A stretch of 64,000 nucleotides of DNA from Amycolatopsis methanolica 239 (lineage in GTDB: Bacteria; Actinomycetota; Actinomycetes; Mycobacteriales; Pseudonocardiaceae), in NCBI RefSeq assembly GCF_000739085.1, contig NZ_CP009110.1, positions 5,332,001-5,396,000 of the forward strand, written 5' to 3'. Of the stretch, positions 51,163-60,311 are shown piece by piece. The notes beneath the pieces were generated by a model, which did not search any database, was not told the origin of the DNA, and saw nothing but the letters and a program-made list of their open reading frames with translations. How positions within the stretch are numbered: the first letter of the stretch is position 1; the number at the start of each line of letters is the position of its first letter. The position numbers and the translations under genes were made by a program.

Positions 51163-51966
51163 CTACCGCCTGCGGTTCCGGAACAGGCACTCCTGCGCGA
51201 GGCTCGCCAGCAGCACGCCGTCCCGCGTGCGCACGGTGCCGGTGTACCAGCCGCGGCCGCCCGCGACGCTCTGCGGCACCAGGTCCATGTGCACCCACTC
51301 GTCGAGGCGGCCCAGCCGGTGGAACCACACCGCGTGGTCCAGGCTCGACGACGCGGACGCCTCGTCGTTGCCGAAGGCCGCGACACCGGACGAGATGTCC
51401 GACAGGTAGGTCAGGACGCAGGCGTGGATGAGCGGGTTGTCGGGCAGATCGAGCTCGCAGCGTGCCCAGAAACGCGTCGGCCACTGGCCGTCCGGGTACG
51501 GCTGCGGCGGCAACGCGCCCTGCATCGAGAAGAGTCGCGGCATGCCGCCACCGGGCAGCTGCTCCGGGTCGCCCTCGGGACGCTCTGGGTGCGCCTCACG
51601 GTCCACGCCCTCCTCGCGGCGGTGGAAGGACGCCGACATGTTGAAGATGACCTCGCCGTTCTGCACGGCGACCACCCGGCGGGCGGAGTAAGAGCCGCCG
51701 TCGCGGTCCCGGTCGACGTGGAAGATCGTCGGGCGCGTCGCGTCACCCGGGCGGAGGAAGTAGCCGTGCAGCGAGTGCGGCAGCCGGTCCTCCGGCACCG
51801 TGCGCCCGGCCGCGGCGAGCGCCTGCGCGGCGACCTGGCCCCCGTAAAGCGGCAGGGGGTCGTCGAACACGAGGTTGGCGCGGTAGAGGTCGCGGTCGAT
51901 CTCCTCGAGGTCGAGCAGGTCGGCCAGGGTGGGCTCGTCCACCGCTTTCTCACTGACGGCGTGCAT
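51163..51966 (-). CDS. tesB: Acyl-CoA thioesterase II
   Basis: A 267-residue double-hotdog thioesterase hydrolysing acyl-CoA to free acid and CoA. LYGGQVAAQALAAAG is the first hotdog, LHGYFLRPGDATRP the substrate loop, and SASSSLDHAVWFHRLGRLDEWVHMDLVPQSVAGGRGWYTG holds the catalytic Asp region of the second hotdog. Length is usual for TesB (about 285). ATG start at 51966. Upstream partner of the LLM oxidoreductase. Confidence 0.93.
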   Translation of the reverse strand: MHAVSEKAVDEPTLADLLDLEEIDRDLYRANLVFDDPLPLYGGQVAAQALAAAGRTVPEDRLPHSLHGYFLRPGDATRPTIFHVDRDRDGGSYSARRVVAVQNGEVIFNMSASFHRREEGVDREAHPERPEGDPEQLPGGGMPRLFSMQGALPPQPYPDGQWPTRFWARCELDLPDNPLIHACVLTYLSDISSGVAAFGNDEASASSSLDHAVWFHRLGRLDEWVHMDLVPQSVAGGRGWYTGTVRTRDGVLLASLAQECLFRNRRR

Positions 51967-52072
51967 TACCGCACGGTAATACAGGTGGCACGCGCGGGCA
52001 GGGCCGCTAGACAGGCATCACAACGCAGGCGGCGGCCGAACTCGGGGCGGCGCGGCCGCCGCTGAACCTGGG

Positions 52073-52916
52073 TCAGGCGGCGTGACGCTGTCCCTTCGCG
52101 ACGGCGTCCTCGACGGCGCCGGCCAGCACGGCGTGGCCCTTGGCGGTGGGGTGGACGTCGCAGCCGCCGGTGGGCAGTGCGATCAGCAGGCCGGCCGCGC
52201 ACGGGTCGCCGCCGGTGGACCGGGACGCCTCCTGGAACGCGCCGGAGCCGTCGGCCACGACGCCACCGAACCGCTGGGTGGGCCCGGCGAGTGCGCATTG
52301 AGGGCCTGGACCTGTGCGACCGCGGCCGGATCGCGGTAGTCGAGCGCGTAGTAGGAGACCAGCACCAGGTCGTGCCGGTACCGGGCCGCACCGCGCAGAG
52401 CCGCGAAGATGGTGGTCAGGTTGCGGCTGATCCGCTGCAACGCCACCTGGAACCGGCCCCGGTGCACTGGTCGGGTGTGGTTTGCTGGCACACGAACAGG
52501 TCGTTCGCGCCGATGTCGATCGTGACCAGCCGGGTGCGCGGGTGCGTCCTCAGGAACCGCACGGCGTACTCCAGCTGGGTGCCGGAGTAGCTGACGTGCA
52601 ACGGGTAGATCGTCCGGTAGCCGAACGGGGACCCGACCGAGTTCTCGCAGCCGTTGCTCTGCGCCCCGGGGGTGATCATGCTGGCGGTCGTCTCACCCGG
52701 GCACGACGCGTTCGTCACGTTGGGCGAGTACCGCTCCGGGTAGCCCGCGAAGTTCGAGGCGTCGAAGTAGTCGGCGGGCGGAGTCACGGCGGGCGGACGG
52801 TCACCGAACGCGACCGAGTCACCGAGGGCGAGGTAGTCGTGCTGCCCGGCCGAAGCGGGCGTGACCGAGAACAGGACCAGCAGGAGCACCGCGCCGATCC
52901 ACCCGAAGCGTCGCAT
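52073..52916 (-). pseudogene. Secreted SGNH/GDSL hydrolase with two frameshifts
   Basis: The start ATG at 52916 begins a signal peptide (GAVLLLVLFSVTPASA), then block I YLALGDSVAFGD and block III IGANDLF. The frame breaks near 52460 after TTPDQCTGAG. The next frame continues FQVALQRISRNLTTIFAALRG and VLVSYYALDYRDP, then breaks near 52300. A third frame gives GPTQRFGGVVADGSGAFQ and the catalytic D-x-x-H block DVHPTAKGH to the stop at 52073. Both breaks are explained by one missing base each. All catalytic blocks survive, so decay is recent or the sequence has base-calling errors. Confidence 0.85.
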
Positions 52917-53010
52917 CACGAAACCTCGTCGCCGCGTTGCGATGGCCCTCCATTTTCGCTCACCGCGCCGAGTCGCGCAGGGCACCGCGCTCGGTGGGAC
53001 ACTGATCCTC

Positions 53011-54300
53011 ATGCGGCAGCTCGACGACGCCCAGCTGGCCGCGGTCGAGCGCCGCCTGGCCGACGCCGGTTGCCGTCTGCTCGCGGGCACCCTGGTGGAT
53101 CCCGCGGGGGTGACGCGGGCGAAGTTCGTGCCGCCGCACCGGGCGCGGGACTTCCACCGCGCGGGCCTGGGCGCCTCCCCCAGCTGGCACGTGTTCTGCA
53201 TCGACAACGCGATCGCGTTCACCCCAGAGCTGGGCGTGGTCGGCGACCTGCGCCTGCGTGCCGACCTGGACGCGCTCCGGATCCTCGGCGACGGGTTGGC
53301 CTGGGCGCCTGTCGGGGTGTCCACACAGGACGGTGAGCCGAGCGGACTGTGCGCCCGGAAAGCCCTGCACGAGGCGGAGAACGCGCTGGCCGACCACGGC
53401 ATCGTCGCGCGCGCCGGGTGCGAGCTGGAGTTCGTGGTCACCGACGCCTTCCCGCACTGGAACGCCTACGGCCTCAACCTCGCCGCCGAGCCGTTCCTCG
53501 CCGACCTGGTCGACGCCGGCCTGCCCGTCGAGCAGATCCACAGCGAGTACGGCGCCGGGCAGTTCGAGTTCTCCCTCGCGCCGGCGAGCCCGGTCGAAGC
53601 CGCGGACGAGGTCGTGCTCGCCCGGTTGCTGACCAGCCGCATCGCGCGGCGGCACGGGTTTTCGGTCTCCTTTTCGCCACTGCCCTTCGCCGGCGGCAGC
53701 GGGAACGGCGCGCACCTGCACGTTTCCCTCGCGCGCGACGGCGTTCCGCTGCTCTCCGGCGGCGACGGCCCGCATGGCCTGACCGCCGACGGTGCCGCAG
53801 CCATCACGGGGATCGTGACCGGCCTGCCGGAAACCCTCGCGGTGTTCGCCGGCTCCGTCCTGTCCGGACACCGGCTCCAGCCGGACACCTGGTCCGGCGC
53901 CCACGCGTGCTGGGGCTGGGAGAACCGGGAGGCGGCCGTGCGGTTCTGCGCCGCCACCGCGGGCAACCCGCACGGCGCGAGCGTCGAGCTGAAGTGCGCG
54001 GACCCGTCGGCCAACCCGTACCTCGCGCTGGCGACGCTGCTCGGGCTCGCCCTGGACGGCATCACCCGGCGGTTGCCGTTGCCCGGGGAGGTCACCCGCA
54101 ACCCGTCGGAACTGCCGGACGTTCCCCGGCTGCCCGACCCGGCCGCCGCACTGGACGCGTTCGTGGCGTCCCCGCTCGCGCGGCGGCTGCTCGGCCCGGA
54201 AATCGCCAGTGCGCTGACCGCGGTGCGCCGCCACGAACTGGACACCTACGGCAAGGCGGAGATCGACGTGCTGACCGGGAAGTTCAGGTACACGTGGTGA
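53011..54300 (+). CDS. Glutamine synthetase-like gamma-glutamyl ligase
   Basis: A 429-residue member of the glutamine synthetase superfamily. CELEFVVTDAF supplies metal-binding Glu residues. IHSEYGAGQFEFSLAPAS and the GGSGNGAHLHVSLAR loop match the GS catalytic core. LQPDTWSGAHACWGWENREAAVRF corresponds to the ATP/Arg region, and GASVELKCADPSANPYLALA is the C-terminal signature. Shorter than true GlnA (about 470) and coupled to an amidohydrolase, so it probably gamma-glutamylates an amine rather than ammonia (inference). ATG start without a strong ribosome site. Divergent from the broken SGNH gene. Confidence 0.88.
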   Translation: MRQLDDAQLAAVERRLADAGCRLLAGTLVDPAGVTRAKFVPPHRARDFHRAGLGASPSWHVFCIDNAIAFTPELGVVGDLRLRADLDALRILGDGLAWAPVGVSTQDGEPSGLCARKALHEAENALADHGIVARAGCELEFVVTDAFPHWNAYGLNLAAEPFLADLVDAGLPVEQIHSEYGAGQFEFSLAPASPVEAADEVVLARLLTSRIARRHGFSVSFSPLPFAGGSGNGAHLHVSLARDGVPLLSGGDGPHGLTADGAAAITGIVTGLPETLAVFAGSVLSGHRLQPDTWSGAHACWGWENREAAVRFCAATAGNPHGASVELKCADPSANPYLALATLLGLALDGITRRLPLPGEVTRNPSELPDVPRLPDPAAALDAFVASPLARRLLGPEIASALTAVRRHELDTYGKAEIDVLTGKFRYTW

Positions 54301-55418
54301 GCGCGCTCGCCGAGCACGTCGCCGCCGCCCCGCTCGTGGACCATCACGCGCACGGCGCCTTCACGGTCGAGGTGGAACGGGCCGAGTTCGAGGGGCACCT
54401 CAACGAGGGCTCACCCGCCCCGATCCCGCCGTGGATGACGCAGTTCGACTCGCAGCTGGGGTTCGCGGTGCGGCGATGGTGCGCGCCGGTGCTCGACCTG
54501 CCCGAGCACGCGCCGGCCGACGAGTACTGGAAGCGACGCACGGAGCTGGGCGTGGACGAGGTGACGCGGCGGTTCCTCGGCGGCGCCGGCGTGAGCGACT
54601 GGATCGTCGACACGGGGTACGCCACCAGTTCGCTGCTCGGGCTGGAGGGCATGGAGTCGGCCTCCGGCGCGCGGGCGCACGAGGTGGTGCGGCTCGAGGC
54701 GCTGGCCGAGGAGCTCGCGCTGGACAACGTGTCCGGACGCGACTACGCCGACGCGTTCACCGCCCGGCTGGCCGCGCGGGCCGAGAACGCGGTGGGGGCC
54801 AAGTCGATCCTGGCCTACCGCACGGGCTTCGACATCGACCTGACCCCGCCGTCACCGGCCGAGGTGACGGCGGCGGCGGACCGGTGGCTGGACACGGGGG
54901 GCGACGAGCCGCGGCTGGACGACGAGGTGCTGATCCGGTTCGGCCTGCACGCGGCGATCGAGCGGGGCCTGCCGCTGCAGCTGCACACCGGGATCGGCGA
55001 CCGGGACCTCGACCTGCACCGCGTCAACCCGTTGCACCTGCTGGACTTACTGCGCGCGACGTCGGACGTGCCGATCCTGCTGCTGCACTGCTACCCGTAC
55101 CACCGCGAGGCCGGGTACCTGGCGCAGGCGTTCCCGAACGTGCACTTCGACGTGGGGCTCGGCATCAACCACACGGGGGTGCGCAGCGTGGCGGTGGTGG
55201 CGGAATCGTTCGAACTGGCGCCGTTCGCGAAGCAGCTGTACTCGTCGGACGCGTGGGGGCCGCCGGAACTGCACTACCTCGGCGCGCTGCTGTGGCGCCG
55301 CGCGGTGACGACGACGTTCGGCCGGTGGGTCGCCGACGACGACTGGTCGGAAGCCGACGCGCGGCGCGTGGTGAACATGATCGCGCACGAGAACGCTCGG
55401 CGCGTGTATCGGCTGTGA
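54297..55418 (+). CDS. Amidohydrolase (amidohydrolase_2 type), FluG N-domain-like
   Basis: A 373-residue metal-dependent amidohydrolase. LVDHHAHGAF holds the H-x-H pair at the N-terminus. LPLQLHTGIGD, LLLHCYPYHREAGYLAQ and LYSSDAWGPPELHY supply further metal-binding His and the catalytic Asp. GTG start overlaps the GS-like stop by 4 bases, so the products are made together. Fungal FluG and plant nodulin-type proteins join these two domains in one chain in the order amidohydrolase then GS. Here they are separate and in the opposite gene order. Likely removes or hydrolyses the amide made by the partner, or opens its precursor (inference). Confidence 0.88.
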   Translation: MSALAEHVAAAPLVDHHAHGAFTVEVERAEFEGHLNEGSPAPIPPWMTQFDSQLGFAVRRWCAPVLDLPEHAPADEYWKRRTELGVDEVTRRFLGGAGVSDWIVDTGYATSSLLGLEGMESASGARAHEVVRLEALAEELALDNVSGRDYADAFTARLAARAENAVGAKSILAYRTGFDIDLTPPSPAEVTAAADRWLDTGGDEPRLDDEVLIRFGLHAAIERGLPLQLHTGIGDRDLDLHRVNPLHLLDLLRATSDVPILLLHCYPYHREAGYLAQAFPNVHFDVGLGINHTGVRSVAVVAESFELAPFAKQLYSSDAWGPPELHYLGALLWRRAVTTTFGRWVADDDWSEADARRVVNMIAHENARRVYRL

Positions 55419-55468
55419 GCGGCGCGGTTTACCGGCCCAACCGCATTGCGACGCGGCGGCCCGGGAAC

Positions 55469-55840
55469 TCACCAGCCCTGGCCGCGCAGCCGGTCGAGCA
55501 GGCGGCGGTCCCGCTTCGTCGGGCGGCCCGCTCCGCGCTCACGGCGGGCGACCGGCGTCAGGGCTTCCGGCGGGGGCGCCGGGGTGCGGTCGATGTAGCA
55601 CGTGGCCGCGTCGGGGGCGCCCACCCGCTTTTCGATGACCCGCACGACCTCGACGATCCGCGTCCGGTCATGGACACGCGCCCGCACCGTGTCGCCGGGG
55701 TGGACGCCCGTCGCGGGCTTGGCCGGGCGGTCGTTGACCCGCACGTGCCCGCCGCGACAGGCCGCGGCCGCATCGGATCGGGTCTTCGTCAGACGGACCG
55801 CCCACAGCCAGCGGTCCACGCGCGTGGACTCCATGGTCAT
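55469..55840 (-). CDS. S4-domain RNA-binding protein, Hsp15-like
   Basis: A 123-residue protein with an S4 RNA-binding module: STRVDRWLWAVRLTKTRSDAAAACRGGHVRVNDRPAKPATGVHPGDTVRAR. The C-terminus is basic (RRERGAGRPTKRDRRLLDRL). It matches the Hsp15 (HslR) pattern, a protein that binds 50S-peptidyl-tRNA complexes from stalled ribosomes. ATG at 55840 has GAGG 8 bases upstream and overlaps the stop of the upstream transporter gene by 4 bases. Confidence 0.9.
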   Translation of the reverse strand: MTMESTRVDRWLWAVRLTKTRSDAAAACRGGHVRVNDRPAKPATGVHPGDTVRARVHDRTRIVEVVRVIEKRVGAPDAATCYIDRTPAPPPEALTPVARRERGAGRPTKRDRRLLDRLRGQGW

Positions 55841-57141
55841 CCATCTTGCCTCGCCGGCGCCTTGACCGGCAGGATCGCCGCCAGCCCGGCAGCGAGGATC
55901 AGCACGATCCCCGCCATGCCGGCGCGCTGGCTGTCGAAGATCGCGATGAACCCGCTGAACGCCAACGGCCCCAGGAAGCTCACCGCCCGCCCGGTGGTCG
56001 CGTACAGGCCGAACGCCTCGCCCTCCCGCTCCGGCTCGACGATCCGCGCCAGGAACGTCCGGCTCGCGGCCTGCGCCGGGCCCAGGAACACCGACAGCGC
56101 CAGCCCGCACACCCAGAACGTCACCTTGCCGGGCAGCACGGTCAGCGCGACACCGATGATCACCAGCGCGATCAGCGACGTCACGATCACGGTCTTGGGC
56201 CCGAGGCGGTCGTCCAGCCGGCCACCGCTGACCGCGCCGATCCCGGCGGTCACATTCGCCACGATCGCGAACATCACGACCTCGGTCTGGCTGAACCCGA
56301 ACGTCCCGGCCGCGACCACCCCGCCGAACGTGAAGATCGCGGTCAGGCCGTCACGGTAGATCGCGCTCGCGGCGAGGAACCACAGCGTCCGCCGGTCGGT
56401 CCGCCACAGGTGCACCAGCCGCTTGACGAGCACCTTGTAGCCGGCGAAGAAGTTGCCCCTGGCCTGCTCGCGGGACGGCGGGTTCTCCGGCACGAACAGC
56501 AGCACCGGCAGGGCGAACACCAGGAACCACACCGCGACGAACAAGGCCACCGCGCGGATGTTCAGGCCGTCCTCGGAGGTCACGCCGAACAGCCCGACGT
56601 CCGGCTGCACGAACGCGAACAACACGATCGCGAGGGCGATGACGCTGCCGAAGTAGCCCATGCCCCAGCCGAACCCGGACACGCGGCCCATCGTCTTCGG
56701 CGTGGACACCTGCACGAGCATCGCGTTGTAGTTGACCTCGGCGAACTCGAAGAACACGCTGCCGACCGCGAGCAGGACCAGCCCGGCCAGCAGGTAGGAC
56801 GGCTCGTCCTGGACGAAGAACAGCCCGGCCGTGCAGGCGATCGCGATGGCGCTGTGGATCCCGAGCCAGAGCTTGCGCCGGCCGCCGACGTCGCTGCGCT
56901 GCCCGGTCACCGGGGCCAGCAGGGCGACCGCCACACCGGCGATCGTCAGCGCGACGCCAAGCGCTTGCGAGCCGCTTTCCGTGTCGGCGGCGACACCGTC
57001 GGTGAGGTAGACGGAGAAGACGAACGTGAGGATGACGGCGCTGAACGCCGACGCTCCCCAGTCCCAGAACGCCCAGCTCAGCACGGCTTTGCGCGCGCCC
57101 GGCGAGGCCTTGGCGGTGACGGTCACGGCATGATTGTCCAC
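55837..57141 (-). CDS. UMF1-family MFS transporter
   Basis: A 434-residue, 12-helix membrane protein of the UMF1/Atg22-like group. VLSWAFWDWGASAFSAVILTFVFSVYL is the diagnostic N-terminus. VTGQRSDVGGRRK, FFEFAEVNYNAMLVQVSTPKTMGRVSGFGWGMGYFGS and the long FLGPAQAASRTFLARIVEPEREGEAFGLYATTGRA also fit. Substrate unknown; yeast Atg22 exports amino acids. Coupled to the downstream S4 gene by an ATGA overlap. Confidence 0.92.
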   Translation of the reverse strand: MDNHAVTVTAKASPGARKAVLSWAFWDWGASAFSAVILTFVFSVYLTDGVAADTESGSQALGVALTIAGVAVALLAPVTGQRSDVGGRRKLWLGIHSAIAIACTAGLFFVQDEPSYLLAGLVLLAVGSVFFEFAEVNYNAMLVQVSTPKTMGRVSGFGWGMGYFGSVIALAIVLFAFVQPDVGLFGVTSEDGLNIRAVALFVAVWFLVFALPVLLFVPENPPSREQARGNFFAGYKVLVKRLVHLWRTDRRTLWFLAASAIYRDGLTAIFTFGGVVAAGTFGFSQTEVVMFAIVANVTAGIGAVSGGRLDDRLGPKTVIVTSLIALVIIGVALTVLPGKVTFWVCGLALSVFLGPAQAASRTFLARIVEPEREGEAFGLYATTGRAVSFLGPLAFSGFIAIFDSQRAGMAGIVLILAAGLAAILPVKAPARQDG

Positions 57142-57325
57142 GAGCCGGATGAACCGCTCCGCCCGGCCGGGTGAACGGCGTCACGCGGTGAAAGGGCGGG
57201 GCTGCGCACTCTCGCAATGGTTCGGCCACTCCACGCAGCAAGTCCGCCGCGGGAAGCGCGCCGACTGGCAAATGTTGACAACGTCACGGATGGTGCCCAG
57301 CGGTAACCCGGACGGCCCAATTGGC

Positions 57326-57340
57326 GATACCAGGGGTATC
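57326..57340. promoter_or_regulatory. Short dyad before small membrane gene
   Basis: GATACC-AGG-GGTATC is a perfect 6-3-6 inverted repeat 26 bases before the start at 57367. Candidate operator with no known binder. Confidence 0.35.
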
Positions 57341-57366
57341 CGAAAGATCGCGGGAGGGGTTTCGCA

Positions 57367-57585
57367 GTGAGTTTGGGCCAGTCCAAGACTCCGGTCACCG
57401 ACCGTCCGGTCTGGCTTGTCCTGACGGCGGTGTTCGCGGCGACCGCGGCGGTGCAGGTCTACCTGGCGCTCGCCATGTCCGTGTGGTTGTCCGGCGTTCT
57501 GGCGATCGTGCTCGCCTTCGCCGCGGCGGGATCACTGGCCGCCGCGGCGAAGGCGGTGCCGATCACACGTCGAAGTCGACCGTGA
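57367..57585 (+). CDS. Small membrane protein
   Basis: A 72-residue protein with two hydrophobic helices (WLVLTAVFAATAAVQVYLALAM and WLSGVLAIVLAFAAAGSLAAA) and a basic end. GTG start preceded by GGGAGGGG at workable spacing. No family recognised. Its 3' end overlaps paaE antisense by 23 bases. Confidence 0.6.
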   Translation: MSLGQSKTPVTDRPVWLVLTAVFAATAAVQVYLALAMSVWLSGVLAIVLAFAAAGSLAAAAKAVPITRRSRP

Positions 57586-58645
57586 GCGCGTCGGACACCG
57601 GCAGCGACTGGCAGGTCAGCACGAACCCGTCGGCGACCTCGCTCTCCTCGAGCGCGAAGTTGCGGCGCATGTCCACGGCCCCGGCGGTCACCTTCGCCCG
57701 GCACGTGCCGCACACGCCGCCCTTGCAGGCGAACGGCAGGTCCGGCCGCGCGCGCTGAGCGCTGTCCAGCACCGGCACGTCCCGCGGCACGGCGAGCGTC
57801 GTGGCGCGGCCGTCGAGGATGATCGTCGCCTTGGTGACGACTCCGTCGAGCGGCTTCTCCTCGTGCCGCACCGGCTCCGGCGGCACGTCGTCCACATAGA
57901 ACAGTTCCTGGTGGATCCGCGAAGCAGGCACTCCGGCCGCGCGCAGCCGGTCCTGCGCCACCGTGACCATCCCGAACGGCCCGCACAGCCACCAGTGCCC
58001 GACCGCCGACACGTCCGGGAACAGCGCCAGCAACGCGGACAGCTTCTCGCCGTCGAGCCGTCCGGTGAACAGTTCCGCCTCGCGCGGCTCGCGGGACAGC
58101 ACGTGCACCAGCTCGAGCCGGTCCGGGTAGCGGTCCTTCAGGTCGGCCAGCTCGTCGGCGAACATCACCGTGTCCGTGCGGCGGTTGCCGTACAGCACGG
58201 TGACCGTCGCCGCCGGGTCGCGCAGCACCGTCGCCGCGATCGACAGCACCGGCGTGATGCCCGAGCCGGCCGCGATGAGCACGTGGTGCTCCGGCACCGA
58301 AAGATCGGGCGTGAAGTTCCCGGTCGGCGTCCCGACCTCGATCTTGTCGCCCGGCCGCACCTGGCGCACCAGCCACGTCGAGAACAACCCGTCCGGCACC
58401 TCGCGCACCCCGATGCGCGGCTTGCTGCCCTCGGATGAGCAGATCGAGTACGACCGGCGCTCCTCGCGCCCGTCGATCGTCCGCCGCAGCGTGAGTGACT
58501 GCCCGGCACGGAACGCGTAGGCGGCCGCCAGCTCCGGCGGCACGTCGAAGGTGACCGCGACGGCGTCGTCGCACAGTGGCGTGACCTCGGCCACGGTCAG
58601 CGTGTGGAAGTCGCCCCGCAGCCTCGATTTGGTGCTCGCGGTCAC
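57563..58645 (-). CDS. paaE: Phenylacetyl-CoA epoxidase reductase subunit PaaE
   Basis: A 360-residue electron-transfer subunit bringing NADPH electrons to the PaaABCD diiron epoxidase. The FAD domain has RSYSICSS, the NAD domain has HVLIAAGSGITPVLSI and WWLCGPFGM, and the C-terminal 2Fe-2S ferredoxin has FACKGGVCGTCRAKV plus LTCQSLP. GTG at 58645 is chosen because AAGGAG lies 7 bases upstream; it starts one base beyond the paaD stop. Last gene of the paa transcript. Confidence 0.96.
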   Translation of the reverse strand: MTASTKSRLRGDFHTLTVAEVTPLCDDAVAVTFDVPPELAAAYAFRAGQSLTLRRTIDGREERRSYSICSSEGSKPRIGVREVPDGLFSTWLVRQVRPGDKIEVGTPTGNFTPDLSVPEHHVLIAAGSGITPVLSIAATVLRDPAATVTVLYGNRRTDTVMFADELADLKDRYPDRLELVHVLSREPREAELFTGRLDGEKLSALLALFPDVSAVGHWWLCGPFGMVTVAQDRLRAAGVPASRIHQELFYVDDVPPEPVRHEEKPLDGVVTKATIILDGRATTLAVPRDVPVLDSAQRARPDLPFACKGGVCGTCRAKVTAGAVDMRRNFALEESEVADGFVLTCQSLPVSDALTVDFDV

Positions 58646-58646
58646 C

Positions 58647-59138
58647 TCAGATCTCCTTGACGTGCTCGAAGGGTTCATCGCAGGACCGGCAGCGCAGCAA
58701 CGACTTGCAGGCGGTGGCCCCGAACTCCGACACCAGCTCGGTGTCCGCCGACCCGCACCGCGGGCAGGACACCCGGCGCACCGGCGGGCTCAGCGTCAGC
58801 GGGATCGGGCCGGCCGGCCGCCGCGGCGCGCTGCCCGGCGGCGCGATACCCGCCTCGGCCAGCGCCCGGCGGCCCCGCTCGCTGATCCAGTCGGTGCTCC
58901 AGGCCGGCTGCAGGACCGTGCGGACCTCCACGCGCGAGTACCCGGCGCCCTGCAGCGCGTGCACCAGGTCGTCGCGCATGGTGTCCATGGCCGGGCATCC
59001 GGTGTAGGTGGGCGTGATCGACACCGTCACCGCGCCGTCCTGTTCGGACACTTCGCGGAGCACGCCGAGGTCGGCCAGCGTCAGCATGGGCAGCTCGGGA
59101 TCGCGGACGGTCTCCGCGACAGCGCGGGCGCTCACCAT
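58647..59138 (-). CDS. paaD: Phenylacetyl-CoA epoxidase assembly protein PaaD
   Basis: A 163-residue protein with an MIP18/DUF59-type domain (VRDPELPMLTLADLGVL, TPTYTGCPAMDTMRDDL) and a C-terminal zinc ribbon with four Cys (VSCPRCGSADTELVSEFGATACKSLLRCRSCDEPFEHVK). Needed for maturation of the epoxidase metal centres in known systems. ATG at 59138 has GGAGG 4 bases upstream and overlaps the paaC end by 7 bases. Confidence 0.95.
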   Translation of the reverse strand: MVSARAVAETVRDPELPMLTLADLGVLREVSEQDGAVTVSITPTYTGCPAMDTMRDDLVHALQGAGYSRVEVRTVLQPAWSTDWISERGRRALAEAGIAPPGSAPRRPAGPIPLTLSPPVRRVSCPRCGSADTELVSEFGATACKSLLRCRSCDEPFEHVKEI

Positions 59139-60019
59139 GTCGCCTCCGGATGGGCGCGGGCGACGCTCTGCAGCTCGGCCAGCAGGTAGCCCATCGCCTC
59201 GGTGTGCCGGCCGCCCCGCCCGGTCTGCCCGTTGACCCCGGCCTTGCCCGCGATCTCCGGGCGGGCCAGGGAACCAGCCGCGAACACCTGCGCCAGCACG
59301 TCGTCGAACTCCTCGCGCACCGAAGCCGGGTCCACCGCGACACCCGCCGCGGCCAGCCGCGACTCGGTCTCGTGCGGCACGAACAGCTCGTCGAGGAACG
59401 GCCAGATCCCGTCCAGTCCGGCCTGCATCCGCTCGTGCGAGAACGCGGTGCCGTCCCCGAGCCGCACGGCCCACTGCGCCGCGTAGTCGCGGTGGTAGGT
59501 CAGCTCCTTGACGCCCTTGTCGGCGATCGCGGCGAGCACCGGGTCCACCGACGACCGCAGCCGCTGGAACAGCGCCAGCCGCCAGGTCGAGAACACCAGC
59601 AGCACCGCGATCAGCTGCCCGAAGTCGCCGCGCTCCAGCTCGGCGAGCCGGACGTTGCGGAACTCGTGCTCGTCGCGGAAGAACGCGTAGTCGTCCTCGC
59701 CGCGGTCGGTCCCGTCGGCCTTGCCCGCGCGGGCCAGCAGCAGCCGCGCCTGGCCGAGCAGGTCGAGGCCGATGTTGGCGATCGCGACCTCGTCCTCCAG
59801 CTCGGGCGCGCGGGTGCACCACTGCTGCAGCCGGTGCGAGAACACCAGCGCGTCGTCGCCCAGCATCAGGCAGTACCGCGCCAGGTCGTCACCGTCCACA
59901 CCGGACGGAACCGAGGTGTCGACCCCGGCGAGCGGGTCCTCGAACCCGGTGCCGAACGCCCACCGCGAGTCGTCGTGAGCGTCGATCAAAGCCTCGTAGG
60001 CGTTGTCAAAGGACATCAT
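59132..60019 (-). CDS. paaC: Phenylacetyl-CoA epoxidase structural subunit PaaC
   Basis: A 295-residue ferritin-like helical subunit that pairs with PaaA. DLARYCLMLGDDALVFSHRLQQWCTRAPELEDEVAIANIGLDLLGQARLLL, DDYAFFRDEHEFRNVRLAELERGDFG and ELTYHRDYAAQWAVRLGDG match the family. Two adjacent ATGs (60019 and 60016) can serve as start. The ribosome site is weak, and translation may depend on coupling to paaB, whose stop is 4 bases upstream. Confidence 0.95.
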   Translation of the reverse strand: MMSFDNAYEALIDAHDDSRWAFGTGFEDPLAGVDTSVPSGVDGDDLARYCLMLGDDALVFSHRLQQWCTRAPELEDEVAIANIGLDLLGQARLLLARAGKADGTDRGEDDYAFFRDEHEFRNVRLAELERGDFGQLIAVLLVFSTWRLALFQRLRSSVDPVLAAIADKGVKELTYHRDYAAQWAVRLGDGTAFSHERMQAGLDGIWPFLDELFVPHETESRLAAAGVAVDPASVREEFDDVLAQVFAAGSLARPEIAGKAGVNGQTGRGGRHTEAMGYLLAELQSVARAHPEATW

Positions 60020-60023
60020 CAGC

Positions 60024-60311
60024 TCACATGTGGGGAACGTTGTCGGGGATGTCGTAGAACGTCGGGTGCCGGTACACCTTGTCGCCCGACGGCGCGAAGA
60101 ACGGGTCCTTCTCGTCCGGCGAGGACGCGGTGATGTCGGCGGCCTTGACCACCCAGATGCTGACGCCCTCGTTGCGCCGTGTGTACAGGTCACGCGCGTT
60201 GTGCAGGGCCATCTGGTCGTCGGCCGCGCGCAGCGACCCGACGTGCACGTGGTTGAGGCCTCGCTTGCCGCGCACGAACACCTCGTACAGCGGCCACTCG
60301 CTCTTGCTCAC
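60024..60311 (-). CDS. paaB: Phenylacetyl-CoA epoxidase subunit PaaB
   Basis: A 95-residue bridging subunit of the PaaABC complex: [50 protein letters not shown] and a C-terminal [13 protein letters not shown]. Length is typical. GTG start overlaps the paaA stop by 4 bases. Confidence 0.96.
   Translation of the reverse strand: MSKSEWPLYEVFVRGKRGLNHVHVGSLRAADDQMALHNARDLYTRRNEGVSIWVVKAADITASSPDEKDPFFAPSGDKVYRHPTFYDIPDNVPHM

Noticed and set aside
57275-57306. Sigma70-type promoter with TTGACA before the small membrane gene
   Set aside because: TTGACA is present at 57275-57280, but no convincing -10 hexamer lies 16-18 bases downstream.
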